This document shows, piece after piece, positions 18,768 through 28,728 of a stretch of DNA of 31,154 bases. Source of the DNA: Trichomonas tenax (Eukaryota > Parabasalia > Trichomonadida > Trichomonadidae); NCBI GenBank assembly GCA_023091735.1, contig JALKBU010000607.1, forward strand, positions 1-31,154, read 5' to 3'. How positions within the stretch are numbered: position 1 is the stretch's first letter; the number at the start of each line of letters is the position of its first letter. Below the pieces are notes generated by a model. The model worked only from the letters and a program-made list of their open reading frames with translations. It made no database searches and was not told the DNA's origin. The position numbers and the translations under genes were made by a program.

Positions 18768-21137
18768 TCAAATTAACTTTGGCTGGATTTGTGAAAAGTG
18801 TGGCCCAGTGATAAAAGATCCATTTTCTTGAAAGAATTGGAACCATCTGATGTATTCGCTGTACTTTGTGAAGCATCTTGAGTTACCAATGACAAAAAGA
18901 CGGAATTTGGATTTTGTGATTGAAACATTAAGGCGAGTTATATCTTTCATGAATCCAATGTCTTATTTGTCATTAGATCTGACAAGATTGAAAATCATGA
19001 AATCTTTTTCATGCCCTTGGAAAGATTCAACTGTTCCAATCTCAATTTGATCAAGAGATTCTTTTTTGGCATTGCAAATGTATTCAAGATTGTCAACCAT
19101 GAAGTCATTATGGGCATTATATGGAGAAATAATGCCAATTCGAGATGGATCCACTCCTCAAGAAAGAAGTTCATCAATTATTTCAGCTGTTGCATTGATC
19201 TGTGCAAGGCATAAAATGCTCTTTCCGTCGACTCCCAATTGTTCTTTGGCTTCAATCTCCTAGAAAAGAAGAGGGAAGTTTCTCTTCGGCCACTGGAATC
19301 CTTTGCCTTTGAACTTGAAAGTTCTGGCTTCAACTGTAACTCCTGACTTCACAAGAGAATTGTAGAACTCCTTCGATGAGAATTCATTGATCATTGGATG
19401 CATTCTGTATTGTGTGTCAAGAAGATTTGGAGAAAGTTGAAGATGATTGATTGAATGGAGAATGTTTTTGCCCTATCCAGCTCTCTTAACTTTCCGTGAA
19501 ATGCTTTGGCTTGTGGAGAAGTGAAATCAAGAAATCTGGATCAACGCATTGTTCTGCTTCATCAAAGATGACCGCTGGAAAATGAATGAAACTTTGTTTG
19601 CCTCTTCTTGTTCTGCCTCTCATTCTGGCAGCGCCTGAAGTGCTCGAAGTGACACAAATAGCGTCGCTGCATTGGATGATCCTACATTCAATACCTTTCA
19701 TTCTGTTGTAGTCTCCGAAATAGCTATCATCATAATCAGGATTATATTTATCTTCAAATTTTCTTAAAGCCTCTTTAAATGTTGAAAAATCTGATCTGTT
19801 GTAACCAGGAAATGGACAATTTGCTTTGTCATTTCCCTTTGAGATACCTTTTTCAATGACCCTCGAAAGAACTCTCTTTGCTTTAATTCCTACATCAGTA
19901 GCAGCTTTGCAAAACATATCTGCTGTTGTGTTGGAATGTCCAACAACCAAAACTGGTTTGATACCGGCTTCAATAAGGGAATTAACAATTGCAACAATAA
20001 TAGTTGTTTTGCCAGTACCTGGTGGACCTTGGATTGAACTGAATTTGCGGGATAATGCATACTTGGCAGCAGCAATTTGTGCATCATTGAGACATGGATT
20101 TTTTTCACTGAGAACCAATGAAATACTTTTATCTTCGTTTGCTTCATTGAACTTTTGTTGGTCAAATAATCCTAAGAAAACATTTTTGAGTAGATCATGA
20201 AATTCAATATTATCATCATGAAATCTGAAGTTTAAATCGAAGAATTTGTTCACTACCAATATTTGACGAGTTGCGGTTACACCATTTGAAATTGGAGTGA
20301 TAATGAGTTCATCAACACTATAGAAACTTGAATCATTGTCGAATAAGAACTCAACAATTTCTGGATCTTCGGAATCAAGTAACTGTGCATATTCTGGTTT
20401 ATCCTTTTTGTTTTCATCTTTGTTGACTTGAACAAGCAATATACTCTTGAAAATTCGTGCTTGAGATTTGGATGTTAATTCAATTTGGAATTTCATTTTT
20501 CCATCCCAAATAACACCATCAAATCTTTTTGTGATTTGCTTTGATTTCATTGCGCAGGAATAATTTTTAGCTGTTATAAGTTGCACCATTGTTAAGATTA
20601 TTTTGCTTTTGTATCTGTAACAGGAATATCAGCTTTTTCGGGGTTTACCTGTCAGTTCCTTCATTTTCTGCTCAACGTCTTCATTTTTCGTTTCTGGTGG
20701 CAATTCTTTAGGAATTTCTAATATCTGAGGATTGAAGTGTAAATTGCTGATAAAAGGGATACAAGATTTTTCTCCTTTGAATCTTTCATTTATTGACACT
20801 TATTGGCGCATACAACATATTTCTTATCGTTCAATATCAATATTCCCAATCCAATAACATTCTTTTTATCGCACACACAGCATTTAATTTCCTCTGTGAA
20901 TGGGTTCTCTGGATGCAACAATACTTTATTTTTTCCTGTCTTTTTGATATATTGAACAATGTGACTTCTATTCAGACCACATGATGCGTTGCAGAGCCAA
21001 ACGTTGGTGTCTGTGATCTTTGCAAGAGCCTTTGGGTTTGCGCAACCGCATACAGCACCTTTCATTTCGTTCATTTTTTTAAGAAAAACTAAATATAAGA
21101 CAAATATTCGAAAAGAAAAAATAGGACGTCCATTCAA
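18768..21137 (-). pseudogene. UPF1: UPF1-like RNA helicase pseudogene
   Basis: Read on the minus strand, pieces in all three frames follow the order of UPF1. The Cys/His-rich domain comes first (from M at 21074; CGCANPKAL, CNASCGLNRSHIVQYI, CCVCDKKNVIGLG). Then come helicase motif I GPPGTGKTT (near 20020), motif II DEAEQ (near 19560), QYRMHP (near 19400), VESFQGHEKDF (motif V, near 19010) and LNVSITKSKFRLFVIGN (motif VI, near 18900). Frame changes occur near 20800, 20640 and 20600. In-frame stops interrupt near 19473, 19260, 19156 and 18964. The segment carrying motif III (GDxxQLGP) is missing between motif II and QYRMHP. UPF1 drives nonsense-mediated decay; this copy cannot make a working helicase. 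A functional paralogue elsewhere is likely. Confidence 0.85.
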
Positions 21138-21427
21138 ATTTTTATTGTAGGCGCCAAGAAGTATAATTTCAATGACCGAAAACAGTTTTTGTTCAATGAA
21201 AAATGATGGAAAATAGTTGATATAGATCTATTCTATTTTGAAATCATTTTAGTAATAATTCATATTTTTTATTGCATCACTTCATTTTGCAGAATTCACA
21301 AAATTATTACCGAATCAAAAACGAAACACTAAAATTTAAAGAAATACTTTTTTTCGAAGATTAGTTATGATATCTTGAAATTCATGAGTTGATTTTTTTT
21401 AAAAAAAAATACAAACATTGTTTACAT

Positions 21428-24400
21428 TTAAAACTTAGATTCAGTATGTCTCCAGTATCCTGATAATAAAGAATCAACAATAAAATCATGGCGTTCCAAT
21501 GACAAAGTATAACATGGTTCATAACTTTGTTCAATCTTATAATCGTTCAAATAAAGAGCTCCCAATTGATGCTGGTTTCCATTTGCATCCATTATGACGG
21601 TAACACTCGAATTAACAAGCGAAATGAATATAGAAAATGTATCTTCAAACTTTTCATGGACATGATGTGAAACTTGCATGAATTTTGAGTATTTAGACTC
21701 AGACAATAAATCTCCTGTCAGAAGGTCCATGTAGCAAGTGTTATAACTTGTTGGATCTCCCTTAACCATCATGTAAGTATAGTTCTGCTCCAAAAATGAA
21801 AACTTGAATTTTTCGAGCTTTATGTTTTGCAATTCGATATCAAAAAATTCATTTAACTTTGTTGAAGAAAGTTCCTCATCCCAGTCCTTCGCTTGCATGT
21901 TATAAAGGAACCAAGCAATAATTCTTGCGCATCTTGCAAAAATAAATTCTTCGTGAGGCTCCATATCTAAAATAAGGGACTGGAAAAGAGTCTTAAATGA
22001 TTCATATGAAGAATCAGATATCATCAATAAGAGCAATGATGCAATTGGAGCATCAATGATTAATTCATCAGAAACATCGTCAACTAATTGAGCACATAAA
22101 TATGTTTTCTCAAGAAGAATTCTTTGATTTGTATTATCTAAAGCGAAAGGATTTGTTCGATGTCTGACTTCAATTGCATGGATCTCATAAGCGAGAGTGT
22201 TGATGCATAATGTAGACCTTCCAGTTGCATCTGGATAAAGCAGTGAAAGATAAAATGCAGCGGTTTCGGGTGTTGGATTTAATGGTAATAAACAATTTGC
22301 TTTGAAATTATCAACTAAACAGATATAATCTGGCTTATGTTGAACGCAATCAGCATGAACAGAATGTGGACATGAAATAATTGATTTGATCTTTGCAGGC
22401 TTCATTCCAATAAATTTCGCCAAACAAGTATAATACGCTTTAACTGGTAAAAACAAATTTTCCTTCTTTCCGCAAATATTGCATTTTTGGTAATTTGCAT
22501 TGATTACTTTGTGAGAAGCGAATGGAAGCGGCATATTTCTAATAAACTCGATTGCTGCATTCTTTGCTTTCGTGATTGCTGATTTTCTTTCTTGGAGAAC
22601 TCGCGGTGATGTTGGAACTGAAGCTTTCTTTGGATCCAAAACGTGGAAAATTCTGTCTGATATTTTTCCTAAGCATTCAAGCATTTGTAAAACTGATGTT
22701 GCTTCTCTGCTCATGTACGAAATATTCATTCTGACAAAGCTATAAAAATTCTTTGGAAGTGATTTCGCAAGTTCATCCAAATTCTTCGCTTTAACTGTGC
22801 ACATCCATTTAGAATGTTCTTTGGGATTACCAGGACAAACTTCGCCAATTCGAACAAGAAGTCCTAAACAGACATTGCACGTGACTGGATCTGTTCTGCC
22901 AGAGCAATAAATTGTGTTCGAAAGAATCTGGAAAATCAAAGCAAACAAAAGCGGCGAATTGAGAACTGATTTCAAATCTATCTTTGGATTACTCGGCTCA
23001 ATCCAATCAGGGAAAGGAAGTAATCCTGATCCAAGACTAAGTCTATACAAAACTGCATGATGGATTGAAATATATGGAACATATGGCAAAATGATGTTCC
23101 AACCATTGGTATTATATAATTCGAATCTGTTCGTTCCGGGAGTTTTCCTTGCAACGCTCAAAAAGTCTTCAACAACATCTTTTTGATTAATTGAAGTCTT
23201 AAATCCATTCATCAAATCTTCGAAGTCATACATTCCATTTAAGAGCCTCGTAATGAAAATATTTCTTCTAATGGTTCTTATATCATTGCTTGCTAACGAA
23301 CGGTCAAAGATTAAGCCGCAAATAAGCAAGAGAATATTAAATTCAATCAAGCCAACTTCATAATCGCCAACAAAATTGGAATTAAGTCCGAATGAATTGC
23401 AGATCATTCTCAAGAATGTATCTTTGTCGATTGCAAGTCCAAGCATCGTTTGAATGAGGCAAAATGAAGGCTGATGAATTATTTTCAACATGTTTGGCCT
23501 GAGATGATTGTTCATTCTATTTGAGACGAATTTGTCCATTGTGATGATCTGGAACGTGTTCAATTGAACAATTCCGATCTGTCTCAACGGAAGAAGAGAC
23601 CAATAAATTGCAAAATCGTCGTATGAATAATAATTTGATTTTGCAAGTTTTTTGAATGATTGAACAATGTCCTCTTTTTCTAATAGAAGCTGCCCATGAG
23701 CTAAAAAGTGTAATCCAAGCGAAAAACTCGTTTTGACGTGATCTGCGGCAAAAAATCTGTGATAAATGATTAATTCTTCAAAATTTTCGAAATTATTGGA
23801 TGAAAGTTGTTTCAAGAACCTTTTGACGAAATAAACGCAAATATCAAGGTTTCTGACTTTCTTTGAAGCTAAGCATTCGGCAATAATTTGAGTTTCATCA
23901 GCAATTTGCAAATAATCGACTCTTCCAAATCCTGGCATGAGATTTCCTAATGAAGTATCTAATACAAACTTTCCTTCTAACATTAGTATCGTTTCGATGA
24001 ATTTCATCATGAAATCTGAAATTATCTTTTTATCATCAATAACTTCAATGATATTTTGTAAAATCCTTGATATGTCTGTTAATATATTAGAAAGTATTGA
24101 TGGCCCCGACATTCCTGATTCATAATCTGAAATTGCCATATGAATCAAAACATTATAAGCGCTCAATAAGTTATTTTGCCAATCAACTTGATTAACTGCG
24201 TGCTTTAAGAAGTGCTGCCTATAGCACACGAGATATGTGTTCATAATGATTCTAAATTGAGTAAACGGAGAAACATCGTTTCCTCGTCTTGTATTAAGAG
24301 ATAACTTTGATAAAACGGTGGTAGTCTTTGGTATGCACTGAAGTACTGATTTAGTGAAGAATATACCGAATTCGTCGAATTTTGACAAGAGAAGAATAAA

Positions 24401-25024
24401 TTTCTGAAAATGATTTAAAATTTTGAAGTCGTATGTTCCTGCTTTCAGTATATAATTACATAGATCAAAGTTTTCTACAACAACTTTAGAAATAAGTTTG
24501 AAATGTCGTGAACTTTTGTATGCCCAGTCGAAAATCCAATTATAAAGTAAAATTGCAGACGCAGATTCAAATGATGAGTAAAATGAAAGGTTTTCGAATA
24601 TCAATTTTATGACTTTTGTGAATTTTTCGCGATGGTCGTCTTTAATATCGAAATTTTGATCGGTAATGCAGCAATGTTGATCGCAGTATCCTTCTTTTTT
24701 GAAGAATTCATAGTCACCACAATCACAAGTTCCGTATCCAACTGTTATAAAAGCGATTCTATGATGTTTATGATCCGAATTTTTTAAGCAATTAAGACAA
24801 ATGCACGAATTATCGGTGTATTGGCAGTCCATACAACGAACAGCGATAGAATTTTTGGTCCAAACCTCCATACAAAAGATTGGCGGAGAAATTGATGAAT
24901 AATACGATTTTAGTTGTTTTATTGTCGGATATTCATCGTCGCAGAGGTATTGATCAATCTTCTCTATCGCTTTTTTGATGTCGAACTTTATACAACGCGC
25001 AATTTGTTCAAAATTTTCATCCAT
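21428..25024 (-). CDS. UBR-box E3 ubiquitin ligase (UBR1-like)
   Basis: The 1198-residue product starts with a UBR zinc-binding box (about 51-118): Cys51, 64, 67, 74, 76, 79, 100, 102, 114 and 118, with HKHHR at 86-90 and the hallmark CDCGD at 100-104. The UBR box binds N-degron residues. A long helical middle follows. A RING-like segment (about 848-905) has CNIC (848-851), SCPHSVHADC (884-893) and then YICLVDN, where UBR1-type RINGs normally have CPLC. The C-terminal part resembles the UBR1 cap region in position only. The order fits N-recognins of the Arg/N-degron pathway, though the protein is shorter than animal UBR1 (about 1750). It should act in cytosol or nucleus with an E2. An initiator lies upstream. 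Confidence 0.88.
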   Translation of the reverse strand: MDENFEQIARCIKFDIKKAIEKIDQYLCDDEYPTIKQLKSYYSSISPPIFCMEVWTKNSIAVRCMDCQYTDNSCICLNCLKNSDHKHHRIAFITVGYGTCDCGDYEFFKKEGYCDQHCCITDQNFDIKDDHREKFTKVIKLIFENLSFYSSFESASAILLYNWIFDWAYKSSRHFKLISKVVVENFDLCNYILKAGTYDFKILNHFQKFILLLSKFDEFGIFFTKSVLQCIPKTTTVLSKLSLNTRRGNDVSPFTQFRIIMNTYLVCYRQHFLKHAVNQVDWQNNLLSAYNVLIHMAISDYESGMSGPSILSNILTDISRILQNIIEVIDDKKIISDFMMKFIETILMLEGKFVLDTSLGNLMPGFGRVDYLQIADETQIIAECLASKKVRNLDICVYFVKRFLKQLSSNNFENFEELIIYHRFFAADHVKTSFSLGLHFLAHGQLLLEKEDIVQSFKKLAKSNYYSYDDFAIYWSLLPLRQIGIVQLNTFQIITMDKFVSNRMNNHLRPNMLKIIHQPSFCLIQTMLGLAIDKDTFLRMICNSFGLNSNFVGDYEVGLIEFNILLLICGLIFDRSLASNDIRTIRRNIFITRLLNGMYDFEDLMNGFKTSINQKDVVEDFLSVARKTPGTNRFELYNTNGWNIILPYVPYISIHHAVLYRLSLGSGLLPFPDWIEPSNPKIDLKSVLNSPLLFALIFQILSNTIYCSGRTDPVTCNVCLGLLVRIGEVCPGNPKEHSKWMCTVKAKNLDELAKSLPKNFYSFVRMNISYMSREATSVLQMLECLGKISDRIFHVLDPKKASVPTSPRVLQERKSAITKAKNAAIEFIRNMPLPFASHKVINANYQKCNICGKKENLFLPVKAYYTCLAKFIGMKPAKIKSIISCPHSVHADCVQHKPDYICLVDNFKANCLLPLNPTPETAAFYLSLLYPDATGRSTLCINTLAYEIHAIEVRHRTNPFALDNTNQRILLEKTYLCAQLVDDVSDELIIDAPIASLLLLMISDSSYESFKTLFQSLILDMEPHEEFIFARCARIIAWFLYNMQAKDWDEELSSTKLNEFFDIELQNIKLEKFKFSFLEQNYTYMMVKGDPTSYNTCYMDLLTGDLLSESKYSKFMQVSHHVHEKFEDTFSIFISLVNSSVTVIMDANGNQHQLGALYLNDYKIEQSYEPCYTLSLERHDFIVDSLLSGYWRHTESKF

Positions 25025-25034
25025 AATTGATTGA

Positions 25035-25043
25035 GAAAAGTGA
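25035..25043 (-). promoter_or_regulatory. Initiator (Inr) of the UBR ligase gene
   Basis: TCACTTTTC on the minus strand gives a 17-nt leader before the ATG if transcription starts at the A of TCA. It is identical to the element at the Rab gene and fits the trichomonad Inr consensus. Confidence 0.6.
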
Positions 25044-26248
25044 CGAAAATAATCATTTTTTGATCAAATTGGAGGACAGATGAAATTGAACAAATTTAAT
25101 GTTAAATTTATTCATATTTTCGATAGTTAGGTTATGGTATGCTAATAGAACAATTCAAATTTTTGCATTGGTGGCCAAAATCTAAAACAACTTTTATCGA
25201 TCCAATGCTAAGTTAAATAAATCTGTATTTGACGACTTAATCAAAATGAAAAGTCGTATTTAATTACATATTTCTAATAAACATATAAACACTTGACAAA
25301 ATGCATTGTTGTTAATAAAATCATTACTGCCATGTCCAAAAAGTTATCTTTAACGATATAAATTATTAGTTTATTGATAAATAATTTGAAGCAATGAGGC
25401 ATAAAGAATCATTTAAAAAGGAAAGATCAAAGATGATTTTTTTTCAAAAATTGAGCAATAAAAAACACTCGTAACCTTGATCTTAAGTTCAGAATGACAT
25501 CTCTTTCATATATTCTTAAGTCTTCTTTCTCAACATTAACTTTATTATATCAATTTGTTGAGATAAAAGATTATTTGTTTTTATCTACAATACTGTATTG
25601 CTTTGTGTCATGCCATGGCATCATTGTGTAATAGACAAAATGCCAATCCGTGTGAATTTTCGTCGCTTGTCAAACATAATGTGAAATTTGCATTGAAATT
25701 AATTAATAATTTTAGTCACCTTCATGAATATAATAAGAATCCAAAATAAGATTGAGATTTCTGAAATTGTAAAGAAATTGTCTGATATTATCGTTAGTTT
25801 CAAAGTGATTGACAATCGCGAAATTTCTTGAAAATTGTGATCTACATCGAGAATTGGAATCACACTTTTTTGATCAAGAATCTTAAATTTTTTTGAATAT
25901 TCGAACAAAAATTTGAATTCTTTTCCGAAACGAATTCAATGCAATAAGATTTGATCAGATTCACATTGTAGAGCATGCTTATTATAGTATTTTATGATCA
26001 CAGATATCCTAGTTGGTTATTTAAGAGTCAGAAATTGAAAATTCTTAACGTTTGATATGCATTGTTACTCATTAACGCGTTATTAAATTCTTGGTTTGAT
26101 TTGTTTACATGGAAAATTCAAATCAAAAGTCATTCATTTTAAATTAACACAAAGTTTGTTTTTTGGTAGCAACTCAATGCCGCTATTGAGATATTTTTGA
26201 AATTGGTTTCAATCAATGGACATTGAATTTGAAAATCAGTTTCTTTAG
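25044..26248. other. Intergenic, no gene recognised
   Basis: This long AT-rich spacer lies between the 5' end of the UBR ligase and the interrupted surface-protein frame. A 69-codon minus-strand frame (25699-25908) ends in a hydrophobic stretch but has no family resemblance, and I leave it uncalled. A TTTACATGG (26103-26111) occurs 140 bases before the next frame. Confidence 0.5.
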
Positions 26249-27265
26249 ATGATTCCGTTCATGATCATCTTCGTTAAAGCCTCCTGGAGTGAAGCATTTC
26301 CAGAGGATAATTTCACGGAATCTTTCATAAATAACAAAACTTATATCTCTCGCTCATATGGAAAAATATATATTGCGCGATGCGTTTTTGATAGAATTAT
26401 ATTATTTTGTGCTGTTTCCATTTCGTTTGGATCTTACACCGACAAACTTTATGTTGAAAGTTCTAGTTTCAAAAAGTGCAGCTCTTCATCCAATGGTTAA
26501 TCGCTTACTTGTACAAATAACAATGGTCAAATCATCCAAAATAAAGTTGCTCATACCAAATCGACAGGTACAAACAGACAAGCTTATTATACATACACAA
26601 CCTCAGATTCGACAGCAAAACATCACACAAATATTACATCTCTCTCAAATTGCGGTGATGCAAATAAGGGATCTAGTTATACAATGAATCAATTTAATGG
26701 TTGGCAAATTAATTACTGGCTTAACTGTACATATTGTGTCATTCAAGGAAATGTGGGCTGTTATGCAGAATCAATTAACAGAAACTCAATGCTGTTGTTT
26801 TGTTTGTATGCAATAAATAACCATTCAAGTGGTTATATTATTCATCAATGTTCTAGCAGTGGTGTCTGGATTATGAATTAAATTAGCATCACACACTGCA
26901 ATGGAGGCACTGCTTTAGAATGGTCAAATTCTAATGTAGTTTTCATGTACTGCTGTTTCAGAGAATGTGGAGTCCCTTATTACATGAACAAAGATGGAGG
27001 ATACATGGTCATGTCGTTGTGTAATTTCGATAATAATCCTTCACGTTGGACAACAGGAAACTATATCTAATTAACTGGTGTTGCAAATGACACTGAAATT
27101 TGTAAATTCATATTCCCATGTGAGGATCTTGAACCAACTTTATTGGTCGAAAACCATAGAAGAAGATTTGAATTCGATATCTTGTTAGGCTTGAAGTCCT
27201 ATTCAGGCAACACTAAATTTGGAGAAGTCGGAGCTTATTCTAATTTATTTATTTTATTCAAATAA
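26249..27265 (+). pseudogene. Beta-helix-like surface protein frame with three in-frame TAA codons
   Basis: A single reading frame of 338 codons runs from ATG 26249 to TAA 27263-27265, interrupted only by TAA at 26498, 26879 and 27068, with no frameshift. The sequence looks like a cysteine-rich parallel beta-helix protein with many short Asn/Ser/Cys turns, such as SSSFKKCSSSSNG, SLSNCGDANKGSSY, YCVIQGNVGCY, ISITHCNGG and RECGVPYYM. Trichomonads have families of such repeat-rich surface proteins related to polymorphic outer-membrane-type repeats; this assignment is tentative. Each TAA could derive from CAA by one transition (NGQS, MNQISI and NYIQLTG would read naturally). There is no obvious C-terminal anchor, and a TAG lies directly before the ATG. 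Best read as a recently inactivated gene. Confidence 0.6.
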
Positions 27266-27788
27266 GCTGTTAAATTTTGATCAATTTAACATATTAAAAA
27301 ATATCTATTTATAACATAAAGAAGAGAAAAATATCGGATACGAATCAAGCTATATGATATTTAAGCAACATTTGTTAAGAATTGCAATGAATGGATAATT
27401 TTCATCTGTTGAGTATTTTGCCGAGTTAAACATTTTTGGTTTTTCATTTCCTGGGAAATATTCGACAATTGATTTGCATTTAGCATCGATTTGGGTTGGA
27501 ATTATGATCTATATAATTAATTACAGTTATTTTGCTTCGAGGGATGAATTATATTAATAAACATTACATAATATTGGATTCAAGCTGAAAATTATGTGAA
27601 ATCTGTTGAATTCGAGTAGCTTGTGAGTGTGATGGATTTATTTTAGATTTTTAAAAGATAATTTATGGAGCCAAAGTATTATTAATTAAATTTGGGAATT
27701 TTAGATGCTGAAACTAAGGTTTGGTTCACTTAAGAAGAGATAAAAGTCAATTTAGTTTAAATGAAACGTAAATAAAAAAAAAAGCAAT
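27266..27788. other. Intergenic, no gene recognised
   Basis: AT-rich spacer between the interrupted surface-protein frame and the 3' end of the Rab gene. Stops occur in all frames and I see no RNA gene or strong repeat. Confidence 0.5.
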
Positions 27789-28403
27789 TTAGCAATTGCA
27801 TCCGGACTGCGAAGGAGCTGCCTGAACCGGTCTTGGTCCGATTGGAGATGTCGATGGGGACTGGAATGTTCCACGAAGTTCACCTTTCTTCACCTTTTCG
27901 TTAATTGCGCGCGCAAGGCGAACGAATGTATCTGTGATATTTGCGCCATCCTTTGCTGATGTCTCTAAGTACTCGAGTCCGTGCCTCTTTGAGAATCCCT
28001 CTGCTTCAGCTGTTGTAACGACTTTATTTGCAACATCTGCCTTGTTTCCGACGAGTAAAATGACTGCGTTTGGTGTAGCGAGCGCGTGGAGGTCATTGAG
28101 CCAACCGTCGAGTTCGCTGAATGATTGCGCGTCGTCGAGTGAAAAAACGAGAATTGCGCCGACTGCGTTTCTGAAATAGGCTTTGGAAACAGACCTGAAT
28201 CTTTCCTGTCCAGCTGTGTCCCAGATCGAGAGTTTCATGACTTCTTCGTCGAATGTGACTGAATGTGATTTGAATTCGACACCAACAGTGCTCTGTCCTT
28301 CATCGCAGAAGGTACCGTCAACGAGGCGCTGGACGATAGCTGTTTTTCCGACGCCAGATGAACCGACGACGACGACTTTGTAGCTGTTTTGTGTATTACT
28401 CAT
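27789..28403 (-). CDS. Rab family small GTPase
   Basis: The 204-residue product has all the Rab GTPase motifs: P-loop GSSGVGKT (14-21), switch I with Thr39/STVGVEF (38-44), WDTAGQERFR (61-70), NKAD (120-123) and ETSAK (147-151). It ends in CNC, with Cys202 and Cys204 as a CXC double-geranylgeranylation site. STVGVEF, AGQERFRS and AYFRNAVG are typical Rab sequences. It is closest in style to the Rab4/Rab14/Rab11 group, but subfamily cannot be fixed by eye. Rabs recruit effectors to membranes in vesicle traffic, and trichomonads have greatly expanded Rab sets. The catalytic Gln67 is present, so it should cycle normally. Its codons are noticeably GC-richer than the flanks, as expected for a well-expressed gene. 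Confidence 0.96.
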   Translation of the reverse strand: MSNTQNSYKVVVVGSSGVGKTAIVQRLVDGTFCDEGQSTVGVEFKSHSVTFDEEVMKLSIWDTAGQERFRSVSKAYFRNAVGAILVFSLDDAQSFSELDGWLNDLHALATPNAVILLVGNKADVANKVVTTAEAEGFSKRHGLEYLETSAKDGANITDTFVRLARAINEKVKKGELRGTFQSPSTSPIGPRPVQAAPSQSGCNC

Positions 28404-28416
28404 TTTTTTAGTTGTG

Positions 28417-28425
28417 GAAAAGTGA
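28417..28425 (-). promoter_or_regulatory. Initiator (Inr) of the Rab gene
   Basis: TCACTTTTC on the minus strand would place the transcript start 20 nt before the ATG. It is identical to the element before the UBR ligase gene. Confidence 0.6.
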
Positions 28426-28728
28426 CGGATATCTCCAAAACGATAAAAGGCTTTTCAAATTACAGTTTTGGTATATGATTTGGATCTGTGCTTTTCTACA
28501 CTCTCTGTTTTTCAATGAATTATTGTCCGGCGGTTTGGTCTCCAAAATATCCACCAATTTTTATTCTTTGATCAATTTTGTTCGGAATTTATTATTATTT
28601 TTGGACGCATATTACGAAAATTAAGTTAAAATAATTTTTTGTTAATCCCAAAAATTGATTCAATATTTCATATTAGAGTTATTTTAGTGCTAGGTTTATT
28701 CATGATTTTTGTTGCATATAATAAAAAT
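28426..28728. other. Intergenic, no gene recognised
   Basis: AT-rich spacer between the 5' end of the Rab gene and the headless BspA-like fragment. A 70-codon plus-strand frame here (28412-28624) overlaps the Rab promoter and looks random. Confidence 0.5.

Noticed and set aside
19826..20200. 124-codon plus-strand frame opposite the helicase motif I region
   Set aside because: Antisense shadow of the UPF1-like sequence; its GP-rich part is the complement of the P-loop.
25609..25630. GCCATGGC palindrome and a 12-base match to 14299-14310
   Set aside because: Short matches expected by chance in a 31-kb AT-rich window; no further shared context.
25699..25908. 69-codon minus-strand frame with hydrophobic C-terminus
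   Set aside because: AT-rich sequence easily encodes Ile/Phe/Leu runs; no promoter, homology or conserved start supports it.
18768..27265. Alternative genetic code in which stop codons are read as amino acids
   Set aside because: The broken genes show TAA, TAG and TGA plus frameshifts and a deletion, while intact genes in the same window end with all three stops.
28412..28624. 70-codon plus-strand frame in the Rab promoter region
   Set aside because: It overlaps the Rab initiator and has random-looking composition.
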